Positions 53,486-63,786 of a stretch of 64,000 nt of DNA are shown here, piece after piece. Position numbers and translations under genes: made by a program. The number at the start of each line of letters is the position of its first letter. The stretch's first letter is position 1. Where the stretch lies: NCBI RefSeq assembly GCF_021390545.1, contig NZ_JAJUWR010000021.1:53794-117793 (forward strand), written 5' to 3'. Source of the DNA: Algoriphagus sp. AGSA1. Lineage in GTDB: Bacteria; Bacteroidota; Bacteroidia; Cytophagales; Cyclobacteriaceae. A model generated the notes under the pieces. It did no database searches. It was given only the letters and a program-made list of their open reading frames with translations, and was not told the origin of the DNA.

Positions 53486-54040
53486 TCAGCGGTTTCTTAA
53501 TTCATCAAAAAAGGCCAGTCGTTCGGTTTTGGCTGTTTTGATCATTCTCCAGATAAAAAACACACATCCTGCCGTAACCAACAAACCGATAGTGTTTGCC
53601 TGAAAGAGCATCACCATTCCCAATATAGCAAGTAGAAGTATCCACGCTCTGTTCAAGAACATGACTTTGGCCTCACTTGAGGAGAAATATTCTTTTTCGG
53701 TGGTATGATTGTTCACGCAAAAGTATTTGCCGGTACTGCTCCCTACACGGATGTACCAATAAATGGTCAATTCGTTTCCGCTTCTACAAGCAAGGTTAAA
53801 GTCCTGGAGTTGAAAGGATTTCTCTTTCCCTTCAGGGCTGATCAGGAATACCTGATCATGGACTACTGTGGTAGAAGTGATACTTACCGGAGCCGTATAG
53901 CCACTTCCCCTGTAGCTGGATCCTCCACCACCTCCCCCGGATACTTTTGTTTCCATATTTTTGGCTGTTTCGGCTACATGTCCAGTGAATTGGTGAACTT
54001 CGAAGGCCTTTTGGTAAGTGGGTTTGACGATGCGGTTCAT
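53486..54040 (-). CDS. Hypothetical membrane protein with glycine-rich linker, 184 aa
   Basis: The N-terminal third is polar with a glycine run (SGGGGGGSSYRGSGY). A beta-rich middle (DQVFLISPEGKEKSFQLQDF, ELTIYWYIRVGSSTGKYFC) and two adjacent C-terminal hydrophobic segments (AWILLLAILGMVMLFQ; TIGLLVTAGCVFFIW) follow. The family is not recognised. The gene lies alone on the minus strand between two plus-strand genes. Both flanks (53474-53485 and 54041-54264) lack other genes. Confidence 0.65.
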   Translation of the reverse strand: MNRIVKPTYQKAFEVHQFTGHVAETAKNMETKVSGGGGGGSSYRGSGYTAPVSITSTTVVHDQVFLISPEGKEKSFQLQDFNLACRSGNELTIYWYIRVGSSTGKYFCVNNHTTEKEYFSSSEAKVMFLNRAWILLLAILGMVMLFQANTIGLLVTAGCVFFIWRMIKTAKTERLAFFDELRNR

Positions 54041-54264
54041 AGTATCTGGATTTGAAGAACTGGAAGTTAACAGTGAAAGCAGGGCTTTTCCACTAGGAAT
54101 TATTTGTCGGTCATTTCCGCTTATTTTCTGCGCAAAAATGGCTGAGAGTCGCTAAAAACAGGAAGCTGCCTTTTCAGACGCTATTCCGGAAGCTTTCTTG
54201 ATACACAGGTGAATTCCCTATAAAAAAGCGTAAGTTTGTGACCTTAAAATAGCAAAATCACCGA

Positions 54265-56052
54265 ATGGCTAAGAAAAGAGGAACTGCTTTGGAAGAGAGC
54301 GAAAAAAGGAAGTTGAACAAGCAGAATTTAAGTAAACTTGGAGGTATATTCCAGTTTTTGATGCCCTACAAAGGAGCATTCTTTTTAGGGCTGATATTCC
54401 TTGTGTTTTCTTCCCTTACCCTGCTCACTTTTCCCTATGTGGCGGGTAAACTCATCGATACCGCACAAGGGACGGATTGGATAGTGAGTGATATTAACTC
54501 GATCGCTCTGATCTTGGTGGGGATTCTGGCGGTACAGAGTACCTTCTCCTTTTTCAGGGTCTGGCTCTTTGCCTTGGTTTCTGAGCGATCCATGCGCGAT
54601 ATCCGTCTGGCGCTATACTCCAGAATGGTCCGCTTGCCCATGACTTTCTTCGATAAGCGTCGTACAGGGGAACTGATCAGTAGGATCACTTCTGATGTAA
54701 GCATGCTGCAGGACACTTTTTCAGTGACACTGGCAGAACTCTTCCGTCAGGTAGTAACACTGGTGGCCGGTGTGATTTTCCTCCTGGTCAACACTCCTAA
54801 ATTGACGCTGTTCATGTTGGCCACATTCCCTGTCCTAGTGGTGATAGCAATGGTCTTTGGGAAGTTTATACGCAAGCTTTCTAAAACAACCCAGGATGAA
54901 CTGGCTTCTGCCAACGTGATTGTGGAAGAAACTTTACAATCGATCAGTACTGTCAAGTCTTTTGTGGGTGAAGCATTTGAATCTGCGAGATATGGCAATG
55001 GGTTGAACAGGGTAGTGGGGGTAGCTCTCCGGGCTGCCAAATATAGAGGTGCATTTATTTCATTTATTATTTTCGCACTATTCGGAGGTATCGTAGCCGT
55101 GATGTGGTACGGAGCTAGTTTGGTGAGCTCCGGGGAAATGAGTGTGGGCGAACTGGTTTCGTTCGTGTTATACACCACCTTTATCGGTGGTTCCATAGCC
55201 GGGCTGGGGGATATATATGGACAAGTGCAAAAAGCCATTGGTTCTTCTGAGCGCGTCTTGGAAATATTGGATGAGGAACCAGAACCTGCTACTGGTGCTA
55301 AGACTTCTGCTTTCCAGGGTAAAATAGCTTTCGATCAGGTAGGCTTTCATTATCCTACACGTCCTGAAATGGAAGTGCTAAAAAGCCTCAGCTTCCACGT
55401 CAATCCTGGAGAGAAAGTAGCTTTAGCAGGTCACTCAGGTGCGGGGAAATCCACCATTATCCAGTTATTGATGCGTTTCTATGAGGTGCAGAAGGGTTCT
55501 ATTCAGGTAGATGACCGCCCGTTACATGAATGGGATTTGCAGAATCTTCGCTCACACGTGGGCATGGTGCCGCAGGAGGTACTGCTCTTTGGAGGCTCTA
55601 TCCGCGAGAATATTGCTTATGCCAAGCCTGGTGCTTCGGAAGAAGAGATTATACTGGCTGCCAAGAAGGCGAATGCCTGGCAGTTTATTTCCCAGTTTCC
55701 AGAAGGGCTGGACACACTGGTGGGTGAGCGTGGAGTGAAACTTTCAGGTGGTCAGCGTCAGCGTGTGGCTATAGCACGTGCCATTCTGAAGGATCCTTCC
55801 ATCTTGATACTGGATGAAGCGACTTCTTCATTGGACGCGGAATCAGAGCATTTGGTGCAGGAGGCATTGGATGAACTGATGAAAGGAAGAACCACCATTA
55901 TTATTGCGCATCGGCTGGCCACTATCCGCAAGGTGGATAGGATATATGTGCTCAGTGAGGGAGAGATTGTCGAGCAAGGCAACCACCTGGATCTTCTCGG
56001 TAAAGAAGAGGGCTTTTATGCCAATTTAGTCCGGCTGCAGTTTGCGGATTAG
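54265..56052 (+). CDS. ABC exporter, permease fused to ATPase (MsbA-like)
   Basis: The 595-residue half-transporter has six N-terminal membrane segments and a C-terminal ATPase: Walker A LAGHSGAGKSTIIQ, signature LSGGQRQRVAIARA, Walker B ILILDEATSSLD and a switch His in IIAHRLATI. Such homodimeric exporters flip lipids or expel drugs or peptides; the substrate cannot be deduced. The ATG at 54265 is the natural start. The methyltransferase gene follows 43 bases later. Confidence 0.92.
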   Translation: MAKKRGTALEESEKRKLNKQNLSKLGGIFQFLMPYKGAFFLGLIFLVFSSLTLLTFPYVAGKLIDTAQGTDWIVSDINSIALILVGILAVQSTFSFFRVWLFALVSERSMRDIRLALYSRMVRLPMTFFDKRRTGELISRITSDVSMLQDTFSVTLAELFRQVVTLVAGVIFLLVNTPKLTLFMLATFPVLVVIAMVFGKFIRKLSKTTQDELASANVIVEETLQSISTVKSFVGEAFESARYGNGLNRVVGVALRAAKYRGAFISFIIFALFGGIVAVMWYGASLVSSGEMSVGELVSFVLYTTFIGGSIAGLGDIYGQVQKAIGSSERVLEILDEEPEPATGAKTSAFQGKIAFDQVGFHYPTRPEMEVLKSLSFHVNPGEKVALAGHSGAGKSTIIQLLMRFYEVQKGSIQVDDRPLHEWDLQNLRSHVGMVPQEVLLFGGSIRENIAYAKPGASEEEIILAAKKANAWQFISQFPEGLDTLVGERGVKLSGGQRQRVAIARAILKDPSILILDEATSSLDAESEHLVQEALDELMKGRTTIIIAHRLATIRKVDRIYVLSEGEIVEQGNHLDLLGKEEGFYANLVRLQFAD

Positions 56053-56095
56053 AGGTTGTGTGCAGCCATGGATAGAGAGATGTTGATTTTTATAC

Positions 56096-57037
56096 TTGGA
56101 AAATCCCTTTGATTTGAAAAATGCCTGTAAGTTCTGCGGGAGTTTGAGCCATGCCTCTTTTGAAGCGACGGAACGGATGTTTGGTCTTGGGGGCTCATTT
56201 GTCTATTCGGAGTGTCTGGATTGTGGGTCGCTTCAAATAGATGAAATACCAAAGAATCTTGGTGAATATTACCAGCGTTCAGGATATTACTCCTTCCTGC
56301 CATTGAATCATTCAGGCTTTGCCCGAAAAGTATATAAGAGGATTCGAATGAAACTGTTGCTGGCCACCCAATCTAAAATTTTTGAGCCCAGGGATTATGG
56401 GTATTGGCTGAAAAAACTGGCTCCTGGATTTCATTTCAGAATAGCGGATGTGGGCTGCGGAAACGGGCAATTACTCTATGAACTATATGCGGCGGGCTTC
56501 ACTGATCTGCATGGCTTTGATCCTTTCATGGAAAAAGATCTGATGGTGAACCCAAGCCTGCATCTGTGGAAAATGCGCATTGAAGAAAGCGATGGGCTAT
56601 TTGATCTGATTATGTTGCATCATGCGTTTGAGCACATGGAGGATCCTGTGGAAGCGCTTCAGGCCTGTTATGACAAGTTGAAACCAGGCGGAAAATTGCT
56701 GGTGAGAACCCCTGTGGCCGATGCTGCCGTATGGAAGGAAAAGCGGGCATATTGGGTGCAGCTGGATGCGCCCCGGCATTTGATTATTCCATCTGTGACA
56801 GGTTTTCAGCTGGTTTCCCAGGCTATTGGGCTTACGCTGCAGGAAGTGCTGTTTGATTCCAGTGCGTTCCAGTTCTGGGGGACATCCCTTTATGAAAAGG
56901 GTCTTTCTTTAGACCTAAAACTAGTGGGGCGGAATTATTCCCCGAAGGAATTGGCTGGATTGGAAAAAAAAGCCCTCCTATATAATCAGGAGGGTAAGGG
57001 GGATCAGGCATGTTTTTTTCTGAGTAAGCCGCTTTAA
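56096..57037 (+). CDS. Class I SAM-dependent methyltransferase with N-terminal zinc-ribbon motif
   Basis: The 313-residue protein begins with two cysteine pairs (CKFCG and CLDCGSLQ), likely a zinc ribbon. A Rossmann methyltransferase core follows: FRIADVGCGNGQLLYEL (motif I), LIMLHHAFEHMEDPVEAL and LKPGGKLLVRTP. This two-part layout is common in sugar or cell-surface methyltransferases. The only fitting start is TTG at 56096. The last bases overlap the convergent universal stress gene, and its terminator lies inside this coding region. Confidence 0.85.
   Translation: MENPFDLKNACKFCGSLSHASFEATERMFGLGGSFVYSECLDCGSLQIDEIPKNLGEYYQRSGYYSFLPLNHSGFARKVYKRIRMKLLLATQSKIFEPRDYGYWLKKLAPGFHFRIADVGCGNGQLLYELYAAGFTDLHGFDPFMEKDLMVNPSLHLWKMRIEESDGLFDLIMLHHAFEHMEDPVEALQACYDKLKPGGKLLVRTPVADAAVWKEKRAYWVQLDAPRHLIIPSVTGFQLVSQAIGLTLQEVLFDSSAFQFWGTSLYEKGLSLDLKLVGRNYSPKELAGLEKKALLYNQEGKGDQACFFLSKPL
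56964..56994 (-). terminator. Terminator of the universal stress gene, inside the convergent CDS
   Basis: On the minus strand, CCCTCCT and AGGAGGG form a 7-bp stem (56973-56994) followed by eight Ts (an A run at 56964-56971 on the plus strand). It is about 40 bases past the universal stress stop, within the last codons of the methyltransferase gene. Confidence 0.7.
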
Positions 57038-57948
57038 ATTTTAAGCAGCGCTTCAAAAAAGCCCATCGTTTCGCCTTTTTTCTTGAATATCAGCATAGGA
57101 AGCACGTTGTTAACCGCAATGAGCTTTTCTGCTACACTTCCCAGCAGGATGGCAGCGGATTTGGTCCTGCCACGGGAGCCTAGCAAGATCATATCTGCAC
57201 CTATCTCCTGGGCTTCCGATAGCAGGGCTTTGCCTTGTCCCTCTCCATTGTTCAATATAAAGCGACAGTCCACATTTTTATGACCGAATTTCTGTATAAA
57301 GCGGTCATAGTCTTGCTGGGCATTTTCTTTCATTATTTCTGCAAACTCCTCATAGGATTTTCCTGTTTTAGAATACCCATGTGGCACTTCGTAAAGATGG
57401 ACGGGGATAAGTTCAGCATTTAACTCTTCTGAAATCCGCTCCCCAAACGTAAAGATCAAATCAGTGTGGTCAGAGAAGTCTGAGGGGATCATGATTTTTT
57501 TAGGCAATCCCGGAGGTCTTTTTTCCTGCAGAAGCAGAACAGAGCAAGGGGCTTTTTTTGCGATGCCTTTAGCAAGAGACCCGCTTCCCTCAATAGTTTC
57601 TTTTCTGCCCATGATGATGATATCCACATCCTTGATTCTGGCCTTTCTCAGGAAGGTGTCCAATGGGTGGGTGCCTTCATCTGCGGAGACCTCGATTTCC
57701 ATGCTTTTCGGGAAGTCATATTCTTCGAGCTTGGTTTTGATCAATGCTTCTATGGATTCATCCCCCGGGGCCAACAGCTCGGGATGTTTCCTGAGGATCT
57801 CATCGGGCACTGCAAGATTCTTGGCTACATGGACAAAGTAGCATTTATCTATTCCTAAGAACTCCAGATATACTATTGTCTTTTTGATCAGGATATCATC
57901 CATCTCCGTAAGATCAAGACCAATCATGGCCTTATAAAAATGCTTCAT
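57034..57948 (-). CDS. Universal stress protein, two tandem UspA domains
   Basis: The 304-residue protein holds two UspA folds. The first starts MKHFYKAMIGLDLTEMDDIL and ends with a weaker ATP-loop (IMGRKETIEGSGSLAKGIAK); the second starts KKIMIPSDFSDHTD and ends with GSRGRTKSAAILLGSVAEKL, an ATP-binding G-x2-G-x9-G motif. Such proteins respond to starvation or stress; the target is unknown. The gene stands alone on the minus strand and overlaps the methyltransferase 3' end by four bases. Confidence 0.9.
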   Translation of the reverse strand: MKHFYKAMIGLDLTEMDDILIKKTIVYLEFLGIDKCYFVHVAKNLAVPDEILRKHPELLAPGDESIEALIKTKLEEYDFPKSMEIEVSADEGTHPLDTFLRKARIKDVDIIIMGRKETIEGSGSLAKGIAKKAPCSVLLLQEKRPPGLPKKIMIPSDFSDHTDLIFTFGERISEELNAELIPVHLYEVPHGYSKTGKSYEEFAEIMKENAQQDYDRFIQKFGHKNVDCRFILNNGEGQGKALLSEAQEIGADMILLGSRGRTKSAAILLGSVAEKLIAVNNVLPMLIFKKKGETMGFFEALLKI

Positions 57949-58051
57949 AGCTGTTCGGTATTTATTCCCTTAATTTAAAGCTTTGATCCAGTTTATTGAA
58001 TAGTTTTTTTGTTTTTACCTGTGGAATTCCTTTTCGAGGTAATTTAGTCGG

Positions 58052-58597
58052 ATGAAAGTTATGCAAAAGTATTTTTTGGCAATCGTTCCTGAAGGGCGAT
58101 TTCAAGAGCAGGTGACGCAGTTGAAGCTGGAGATCAGGGATCTGTTTGAGGCTAAATATGCCCTAAAGTCTCCGGCACATATCACTTTGAAGATGCCTTT
58201 TGTGTATAATGAGGCGAAGGAAGCTAGACTCATTGAGAAGCTTGGGGATTTTCTGGTGAACTATGTGCCACTGGCTCTGGAAGTAAAAGGGGTAAGTACT
58301 TTTGGAGATCGGGTGATTTTCTTGGGAGTAGAGGCAGGACAGGATTTGTATGAGTTTCAGGAAGCGCTCAAGGCTTACTGCAAAAAAGAGCTAAACCTTA
58401 TCGATGAGCTGAGTGACAGGAATTTCCATCCCCACATGACTGTGGCTTTCAAAGACATCAAAAAACCGCGATTTCAGAATATTCTTCACTATGTAAAGAC
58501 ACGTGATCTGGCGTGTAAATTCACCATTTCTCATCTTGTGCTTCTGAAAAGGATAGATGGGCGGTGGGAAACCCATAAAAAACTGCATTTCATGTAA
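58052..58597 (+). CDS. 2'-5' RNA ligase / 2H phosphoesterase family protein
   Basis: The 181-residue protein has the two HxT motifs of the 2H superfamily: PAHITLKMPF (about residue 46) and HPHMTVAFKD (about residue 130). The start is ATG at 58052 (MKVMQKYFLAIVPEG). Substrates in this family include cyclic phosphates at RNA ends and nucleotides; the real one is not determined by sequence. It lies between the divergent stress gene and the long leader of the SusC gene. Confidence 0.88.
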   Translation: MKVMQKYFLAIVPEGRFQEQVTQLKLEIRDLFEAKYALKSPAHITLKMPFVYNEAKEARLIEKLGDFLVNYVPLALEVKGVSTFGDRVIFLGVEAGQDLYEFQEALKAYCKKELNLIDELSDRNFHPHMTVAFKDIKKPRFQNILHYVKTRDLACKFTISHLVLLKRIDGRWETHKKLHFM

Positions 58598-59105
58598 GAT
58601 TGGCGAGCAGTTCTATTACATCGTCCAATTTTTATCCATTTAAAGACATTTCTGCATAATTATGCGAAAAAAAATTATATTTTGAATATCACTTCTTTTT
58701 CGAAATAAATCACTTTTCCTAGAAAAAGTTAAAATCCAGAGTGGCGGAATTTTATTTAGGTTTTTGACAGAGGGATGTCGAGAAAAGCGAATATTAATTG
58801 GCGAGAAAGATAAAAGAGTCATGTAGAGATTAATTGGTTGTGATTGATCTTAGTTGATGGCAGTTGTTTTATTTTACTTTATAACTAATTCCCACTATTT
58901 TTAAAAACGAAATTGACACAAAATGTTATAATATTTTGTTTTTTGTCCATTTTTGTACAAAACGGCTTGTTGTTCGTATTTTTTACAGATTTTCGATATA
59001 ATCTTTTTTCTATGTGTTTTTCTTCAAGCCTGTTGGGTTTTTACATATCAAACTTTCCCATGATATTGTGACCAAAATGAAAACATATAGTTAAATGTTC
59101 AACCT
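58598..59105. other. Long AT-rich leader upstream of the SusC gene
   Basis: This 508-bp stretch has no supported frame. It is very AT-rich from about 58840 on, with several T runs (for example near 58940 and 58980). It should carry the promoter of the SusC/SusD pair and possibly a long untranslated leader. No -33/-7 pair could be fixed with confidence. Confidence 0.6.
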
Positions 59106-62100
59106 ATGAAGAAAATTTTATTAGCCTTTGCCTTCACCATACTGGCCTGTGCGTCGGTATTGGCGCAGAGCAGGACGATCACTGGTAAAGTTGTCTCGGC
59201 AGAAGAGCCAGATGGAGTACCGGGAGCAAGTGTAGTAGTGAAAGGTACTACTTTGGGAGTCATTACCGATCTGGACGGCAGCTATTCTATAGATGTGCCA
59301 GCTGATGCTTCCACACTTGTGTTTAGCTTTGTTGGCTATCTTACGAAAGAGATGCCAATCGGTTCCACATCCATCATCAATGTGACGATGGATGTGGATG
59401 TAAAAACCCTCGGAGAAGTAGTCGTAGTGGGCTATGGTACCCAGGAGAGAAGAGAGATCACCGGCTCGGTGACATCTATTGATTCCAAGTCTATCGAAAA
59501 TCTTGTGACCCCCTCATTTGAATCACAGCTGGCAGGTAGAGCACCGGGGGTACAAGTGACAACTCCTTCTGGCATTTTAGGAGCAGCTCCTATCATTCGT
59601 ATCAGAGGGGTCAATTCCTTGACCTCAAGCGCTAGCCCACTTATTGTAATAGATGGTGTTCCTGTAGTAGATGCTGACCGGTCTGCGGTAGTTTCTTCCA
59701 ATCCATTGGCAAATATAAATCCGGCGGATATCCAGTCTTATGAAGTATTGAAGGATGGTTCGGCAACTGCTATTTACGGCTCTAGAGCAGCCAATGGTGT
59801 GATTTTGATCACTACCAAAAGAGGTTCTTCCGGAAAAGCCAAAGTAAGCTATAATACTTCTATAGGGATGAATCAAGCCGTGGAAAGATTTGATTTGTTA
59901 ACTGGTGACCAGTTTGTGGAAATTGCAAACGAAAAAGTAACCAATGCAAATCCTGATGAAACCGGAAATGCACGTCCTGGGGTTAATACAGACTGGCAGG
60001 ACGTAGTGCTAAGAAATGGATTTACCCAGCAGCATAACCTTTCTATATCAGGTGGCTCAGATGCGACTAAGTACTTCTTTTCGTTGGGATATACAGATCA
60101 GGAATCTGCGGTAGTTGCAAATGATCTTTCCAGATATTCCTTCCGCGCTAATGTGGATCACAGTATTTCCAATTCGGTGAGACTGGGAACTTCCCTTTCC
60201 TATTCAATGACTCAAATCAATGGATTGAATAATGGGGCAAACTCTCTTTCAGGAGCCATTTACAATGCTACCCGTGCCCTTCCAAACGTAGAAGTTTACG
60301 ACCCTGAAAATACAGCATTTGATGGCTACAATGTACAGCCCGACGGTTCTACTACAGGTTGGGGAAATAACCTTTCCGGGCCGGACAACAATATCCCAAA
60401 CATTGGTTTTGTATTGGATAACAATATTTTCAGAACCAGAGCTCATAGGGTTTTAGGTTCAGCTTTTGGAGAGGTAGATATTATCAATGGCTTGACCGCG
60501 AGAACCCAAATTGGAGTTGATTTGACTTTAGCTGATGATTTTCGTTCTTGGGATCCAAGGCACGGAGATGGCAGAGGAACCAATGGAAGTGTGTATATGG
60601 CCTACAATCCAGCATTGAGATGGAACTGGCAGAACACAGTTAATTACCAAACTGTAATTGCAGATGATCACAATTTGAATGTCACTGCAGGTATGGAGTA
60701 TCAGTTTACTAACTTTTATGCGTTTTCAGGGTCAGGAACAGATATCTCAGATAACTTCTACAGACAACAAAACCTGATTACTGGTTCTTATAATAACCAA
60801 TTTTCTAGTGGATCATATTCGGAGAGAGGATTTGATTCCTATTTCGGAAGATTCAACTATAGTTTCAAAGGTCGGTATTTAGCATCCTTCACTGTAAGAA
60901 ATGACGGTATCTCCGATTTGGTAGGTGATAATAAGCGAGGAACATTCTTTGGAGGATCTGTTGGTTGGAGGATTTCTGACGAGGCTTTCTTCAATTCTGA
61001 ATTGATTTCTGACCTTAAAATGAGAGCTTCCTATGCAGAAGTAGGAAATACAGGGATTGATTCTTTTGCTGCTTTTGGTGGATTCTCTCCAGTTTTAGGT
61101 GGTGCAGGTGCAGGAATTGGCTATTCGAGAGTTGCCAATGGAGACCTGCAATGGGAAACTTCCAAAAAATTGAATTTTGGCCTGGACATGACCATAGGTA
61201 GGGTAACTATTTCGGCGGACTATTTTGAAAATAATGTAGATGGCCTTATTCTGGCTGCTCCAACCTCTCCTTCTTTAGGTATCCCTGGAAATAGCATCAA
61301 CCAAAACGTAGGTGCTATGGTAAATAAGGGATTTGAGTTAAGAGCGATGTCAAATGTCATCAATAGAGGAAGATTTTCCTGGAATACGGATTTCAACATC
61401 ACATTTATCAACAATAATGTGACTGAACTGATTCAGCCTTTAACTGGAACCTATAATAGGACGGTGGTTGACGGCCCGGTAGCGCAGCTATATGGCTTCA
61501 AATGGGCAGGTGTAAATGCCGCTAATGGTAATGCCATGTATTACAGCGGTGAGAATGGTGATATTGTACAATTGGTAGGTTCCTCCTCTTGGAGAGTCTA
61601 TAATCCATCAGATCCGTCCAACATAGAACAAGCTGGTAACGCCCCAACTCAGTTCTTCTTAGGCAATACACTTCCTAAATGGCAAGGTGGATGGTCAAAC
61701 AGCTTTACTTTCGGGGATTTTGATGCGGAAATCTTCACAAGATTCTCCGGTGGAAACTACATCATGAATGAATCTCTAAGAGGCTTAATGGGCTTAGGCT
61801 TCTCAAATAACCATGCTGAAATTTTAAACAGATGGACAGAAGGTGGACAAGTAACTGATGTGCCTAGACTATACTCAGGCAGAGATTCTAATACTTGGAT
61901 GACTTCTGCTTCAAACAGCAGGTTCATAGAGAAGGGTGATTTTGTCAGAATCCAGAATATAGTAGTTGGATATACTGTTCCAGCAGCAGCTTTAAATTCA
62001 GCATTTAATGGTGCTATTACCAATGCCAGGTTCTTTGCACAGGTTCAGAATCCATTCACATTTACGGGCTATTCTGGATTAGATCCAGAGGCTAATCAAT

Positions 62101-62186
62101 ATTCAGGCCAGTTGAGCTTCGGTGTAGATTGGAACGTAGCTCCAGTGATCCGTACTTACACCGTAGGTCTTAATATCGGATTCTAA
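59106..62186 (+). CDS. SusC/RagA-type TonB-dependent outer-membrane transporter
   Basis: The 1026-residue protein has a signal peptide (MKKILLAFAFTILACASVLA, cleavage near Q21). A CarboxypepD_reg-like domain follows (TITGKVVSAEEPDGVPGASV), then the TonB box and plug (VVVVGYGTQERREITGSVTS, APIIRIRGVNSLTSSASPLI), and finally a 22-strand barrel. SusC-type proteins import glycans or peptides together with a SusD lipoprotein, energised by TonB. The SusD gene follows after 28 bases. Substrate is unknown; no polysaccharide-degrading gene is visible in the window. Confidence 0.95.
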   Translation: MKKILLAFAFTILACASVLAQSRTITGKVVSAEEPDGVPGASVVVKGTTLGVITDLDGSYSIDVPADASTLVFSFVGYLTKEMPIGSTSIINVTMDVDVKTLGEVVVVGYGTQERREITGSVTSIDSKSIENLVTPSFESQLAGRAPGVQVTTPSGILGAAPIIRIRGVNSLTSSASPLIVIDGVPVVDADRSAVVSSNPLANINPADIQSYEVLKDGSATAIYGSRAANGVILITTKRGSSGKAKVSYNTSIGMNQAVERFDLLTGDQFVEIANEKVTNANPDETGNARPGVNTDWQDVVLRNGFTQQHNLSISGGSDATKYFFSLGYTDQESAVVANDLSRYSFRANVDHSISNSVRLGTSLSYSMTQINGLNNGANSLSGAIYNATRALPNVEVYDPENTAFDGYNVQPDGSTTGWGNNLSGPDNNIPNIGFVLDNNIFRTRAHRVLGSAFGEVDIINGLTARTQIGVDLTLADDFRSWDPRHGDGRGTNGSVYMAYNPALRWNWQNTVNYQTVIADDHNLNVTAGMEYQFTNFYAFSGSGTDISDNFYRQQNLITGSYNNQFSSGSYSERGFDSYFGRFNYSFKGRYLASFTVRNDGISDLVGDNKRGTFFGGSVGWRISDEAFFNSELISDLKMRASYAEVGNTGIDSFAAFGGFSPVLGGAGAGIGYSRVANGDLQWETSKKLNFGLDMTIGRVTISADYFENNVDGLILAAPTSPSLGIPGNSINQNVGAMVNKGFELRAMSNVINRGRFSWNTDFNITFINNNVTELIQPLTGTYNRTVVDGPVAQLYGFKWAGVNAANGNAMYYSGENGDIVQLVGSSSWRVYNPSDPSNIEQAGNAPTQFFLGNTLPKWQGGWSNSFTFGDFDAEIFTRFSGGNYIMNESLRGLMGLGFSNNHAEILNRWTEGGQVTDVPRLYSGRDSNTWMTSASNSRFIEKGDFVRIQNIVVGYTVPAAALNSAFNGAITNARFFAQVQNPFTFTGYSGLDPEANQYSGQLSFGVDWNVAPVIRTYTVGLNIGF

Positions 62187-62214
62187 TTTCACATCCTAAA
62201 AAAGAAGAAGAAAA

Positions 62215-63735
62215 ATGAAAAAGTTTTCTATAAATAATTTCAAACTCATCGTAGCTGGAGCAGCTTTGATGGGCGGAATTAGTAGCTGTGAAGTGACAGA
62301 TCTAATTCCTGCGAATTTGATTCCTGACTCTGAGGCATTTGCGACTGCTGCAAGAGTTGAGTCAGCTGTGCTAGGCGTATATGAGTCGGCACAAAGAGGT
62401 TTTTGGCTTGGAAATCCTGACCGTGGATATCCATTTGGTGCTGCTAATGTGGAGCAAGGTGATATGAGAGGTGAAGACATGTACAATGATCAGGCCTTTT
62501 ATGAAATCACCTATACCAATGGATATAATCCAAGTTCAGCCAACAATAATGGAATGTGGATTTCATTGTATAGAATGATCAACCGTGTGAATATTGTAAT
62601 TGAAGCTCTTCCTTCGGCAGTTGAAAATGGAGTTCTTACTCAAGAAGCAGCTGATGCCTATAAAGGTGAGATGCTATTTATGAGGGCTTTGGCTCATCAT
62701 GAATTGCTGATTCACTTTGCTAGACCTTATTCTGATGATCCTTCCTTACCAGGAGTTCCGTACAGGACTTTCGCTATCAATGATGTACCAAAAGTACCGG
62801 ATGGAGAAGCTGTGGGAAGAGGAACAGTGGGAGAAGATTATGCCCAATTATTGGCGGATTTGGATGAAGCTGAACAAAAATTACCAGAAGGTGGAGCAGA
62901 TAGGGCTAGTAAAGGAGCTGCTATTGCACTGAAGTCTAGAATCAAATTACATATGGAAGATTGGTCAGGCGTTATTACCGAATTTGGAAAGATAGAATCT
63001 TCTTATGAAGTGACAGCTAATCCTGCGGAGCCATTCCGTGGAGGTGCTTCATCTGATAATATCTTTTCTTTTATTAACTCTGAAGGATCAAATCCTGGTG
63101 TTAATGGTGCATTGCCTTCTATGTACGGTAATCCAGCTGATGGGGGACGGGGTCTTGTGAAAATTTCTCCGATTATCTGGAGATCGGATTTTTGGAATGA
63201 AGCAGATGTAAGAAGAACGGCGCTCACGGCTCGTAATGCCGCTGGTATTTATACAGCTAAGTATATCGATCATGTTACGCGTACTGATCCTAATACAATT
63301 CTTAGATTTTCAGAGGTCGTATTGAATGCTGCTGAGGCAAACGCTCAGCTTGGTGAATTGAATGATGCAGTTGCTTTACTAAATTCTGTAAGAGATCGCG
63401 CACTTCCTGCTTCAGTTCCTTCTTTTTCCGCCGCAGGTCTTGGTGGTAAAGATGGTGTTTTGACAGCAATTTATAATGAGCGAAGGATCGAATTTCTGGC
63501 AGAAGGTAGAAGATGGGCTGATATCCATCGCCTTGCCGGGGCTGGTGTTTTGCCAGGTATTCCTGCCAAAGTTACTTCCCGTTCGATCACTAATATTGAT
63601 TTCTATACTACTGATAGGACATTTACAACTGATTATGCTGAGCCTTATTCAAGTAATCTGTTTATTTGGCCTATTCCACTGGATGAAATCCAAAATAACG
63701 CTACGTCTCCTATCGAGCAGAACCCAGGCTATTAA
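62215..63735 (+). CDS. SusD/RagB-type nutrient-binding lipoprotein
   Basis: The 506-residue lipoprotein signal ends AGAALMGGISSC, followed by a long helical TPR-like SusD fold (MLFMRALAHHELLIHFARPY, RDRALPASVPSFSAAG, YNERRIEFLAEGRRWADIHR). SusD binds the substrate at the outer surface and forms the lid of the SusC barrel. It directly follows SusC, the usual order. A strong terminator lies 21 bases after the stop. Confidence 0.95.
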   Translation: MKKFSINNFKLIVAGAALMGGISSCEVTDLIPANLIPDSEAFATAARVESAVLGVYESAQRGFWLGNPDRGYPFGAANVEQGDMRGEDMYNDQAFYEITYTNGYNPSSANNNGMWISLYRMINRVNIVIEALPSAVENGVLTQEAADAYKGEMLFMRALAHHELLIHFARPYSDDPSLPGVPYRTFAINDVPKVPDGEAVGRGTVGEDYAQLLADLDEAEQKLPEGGADRASKGAAIALKSRIKLHMEDWSGVITEFGKIESSYEVTANPAEPFRGGASSDNIFSFINSEGSNPGVNGALPSMYGNPADGGRGLVKISPIIWRSDFWNEADVRRTALTARNAAGIYTAKYIDHVTRTDPNTILRFSEVVLNAAEANAQLGELNDAVALLNSVRDRALPASVPSFSAAGLGGKDGVLTAIYNERRIEFLAEGRRWADIHRLAGAGVLPGIPAKVTSRSITNIDFYTTDRTFTTDYAEPYSSNLFIWPIPLDEIQNNATSPIEQNPGY

Positions 63736-63756
63736 GTTAACCCGGTCCATAAAATT

Positions 63757-63786
63757 AAAGTCCGGCCATCTGGCCGGACTTTTTTA
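63757..63786. terminator. Intrinsic terminator after the SusC/SusD pair
   Basis: A perfect 11-bp stem (AAGTCCGGCCA, TC, TGGCCGGACTT; 63758-63781) is followed by a T run. It is preceded by A-rich sequence, so it may also stop transcripts from the minus strand. Confidence 0.88.
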
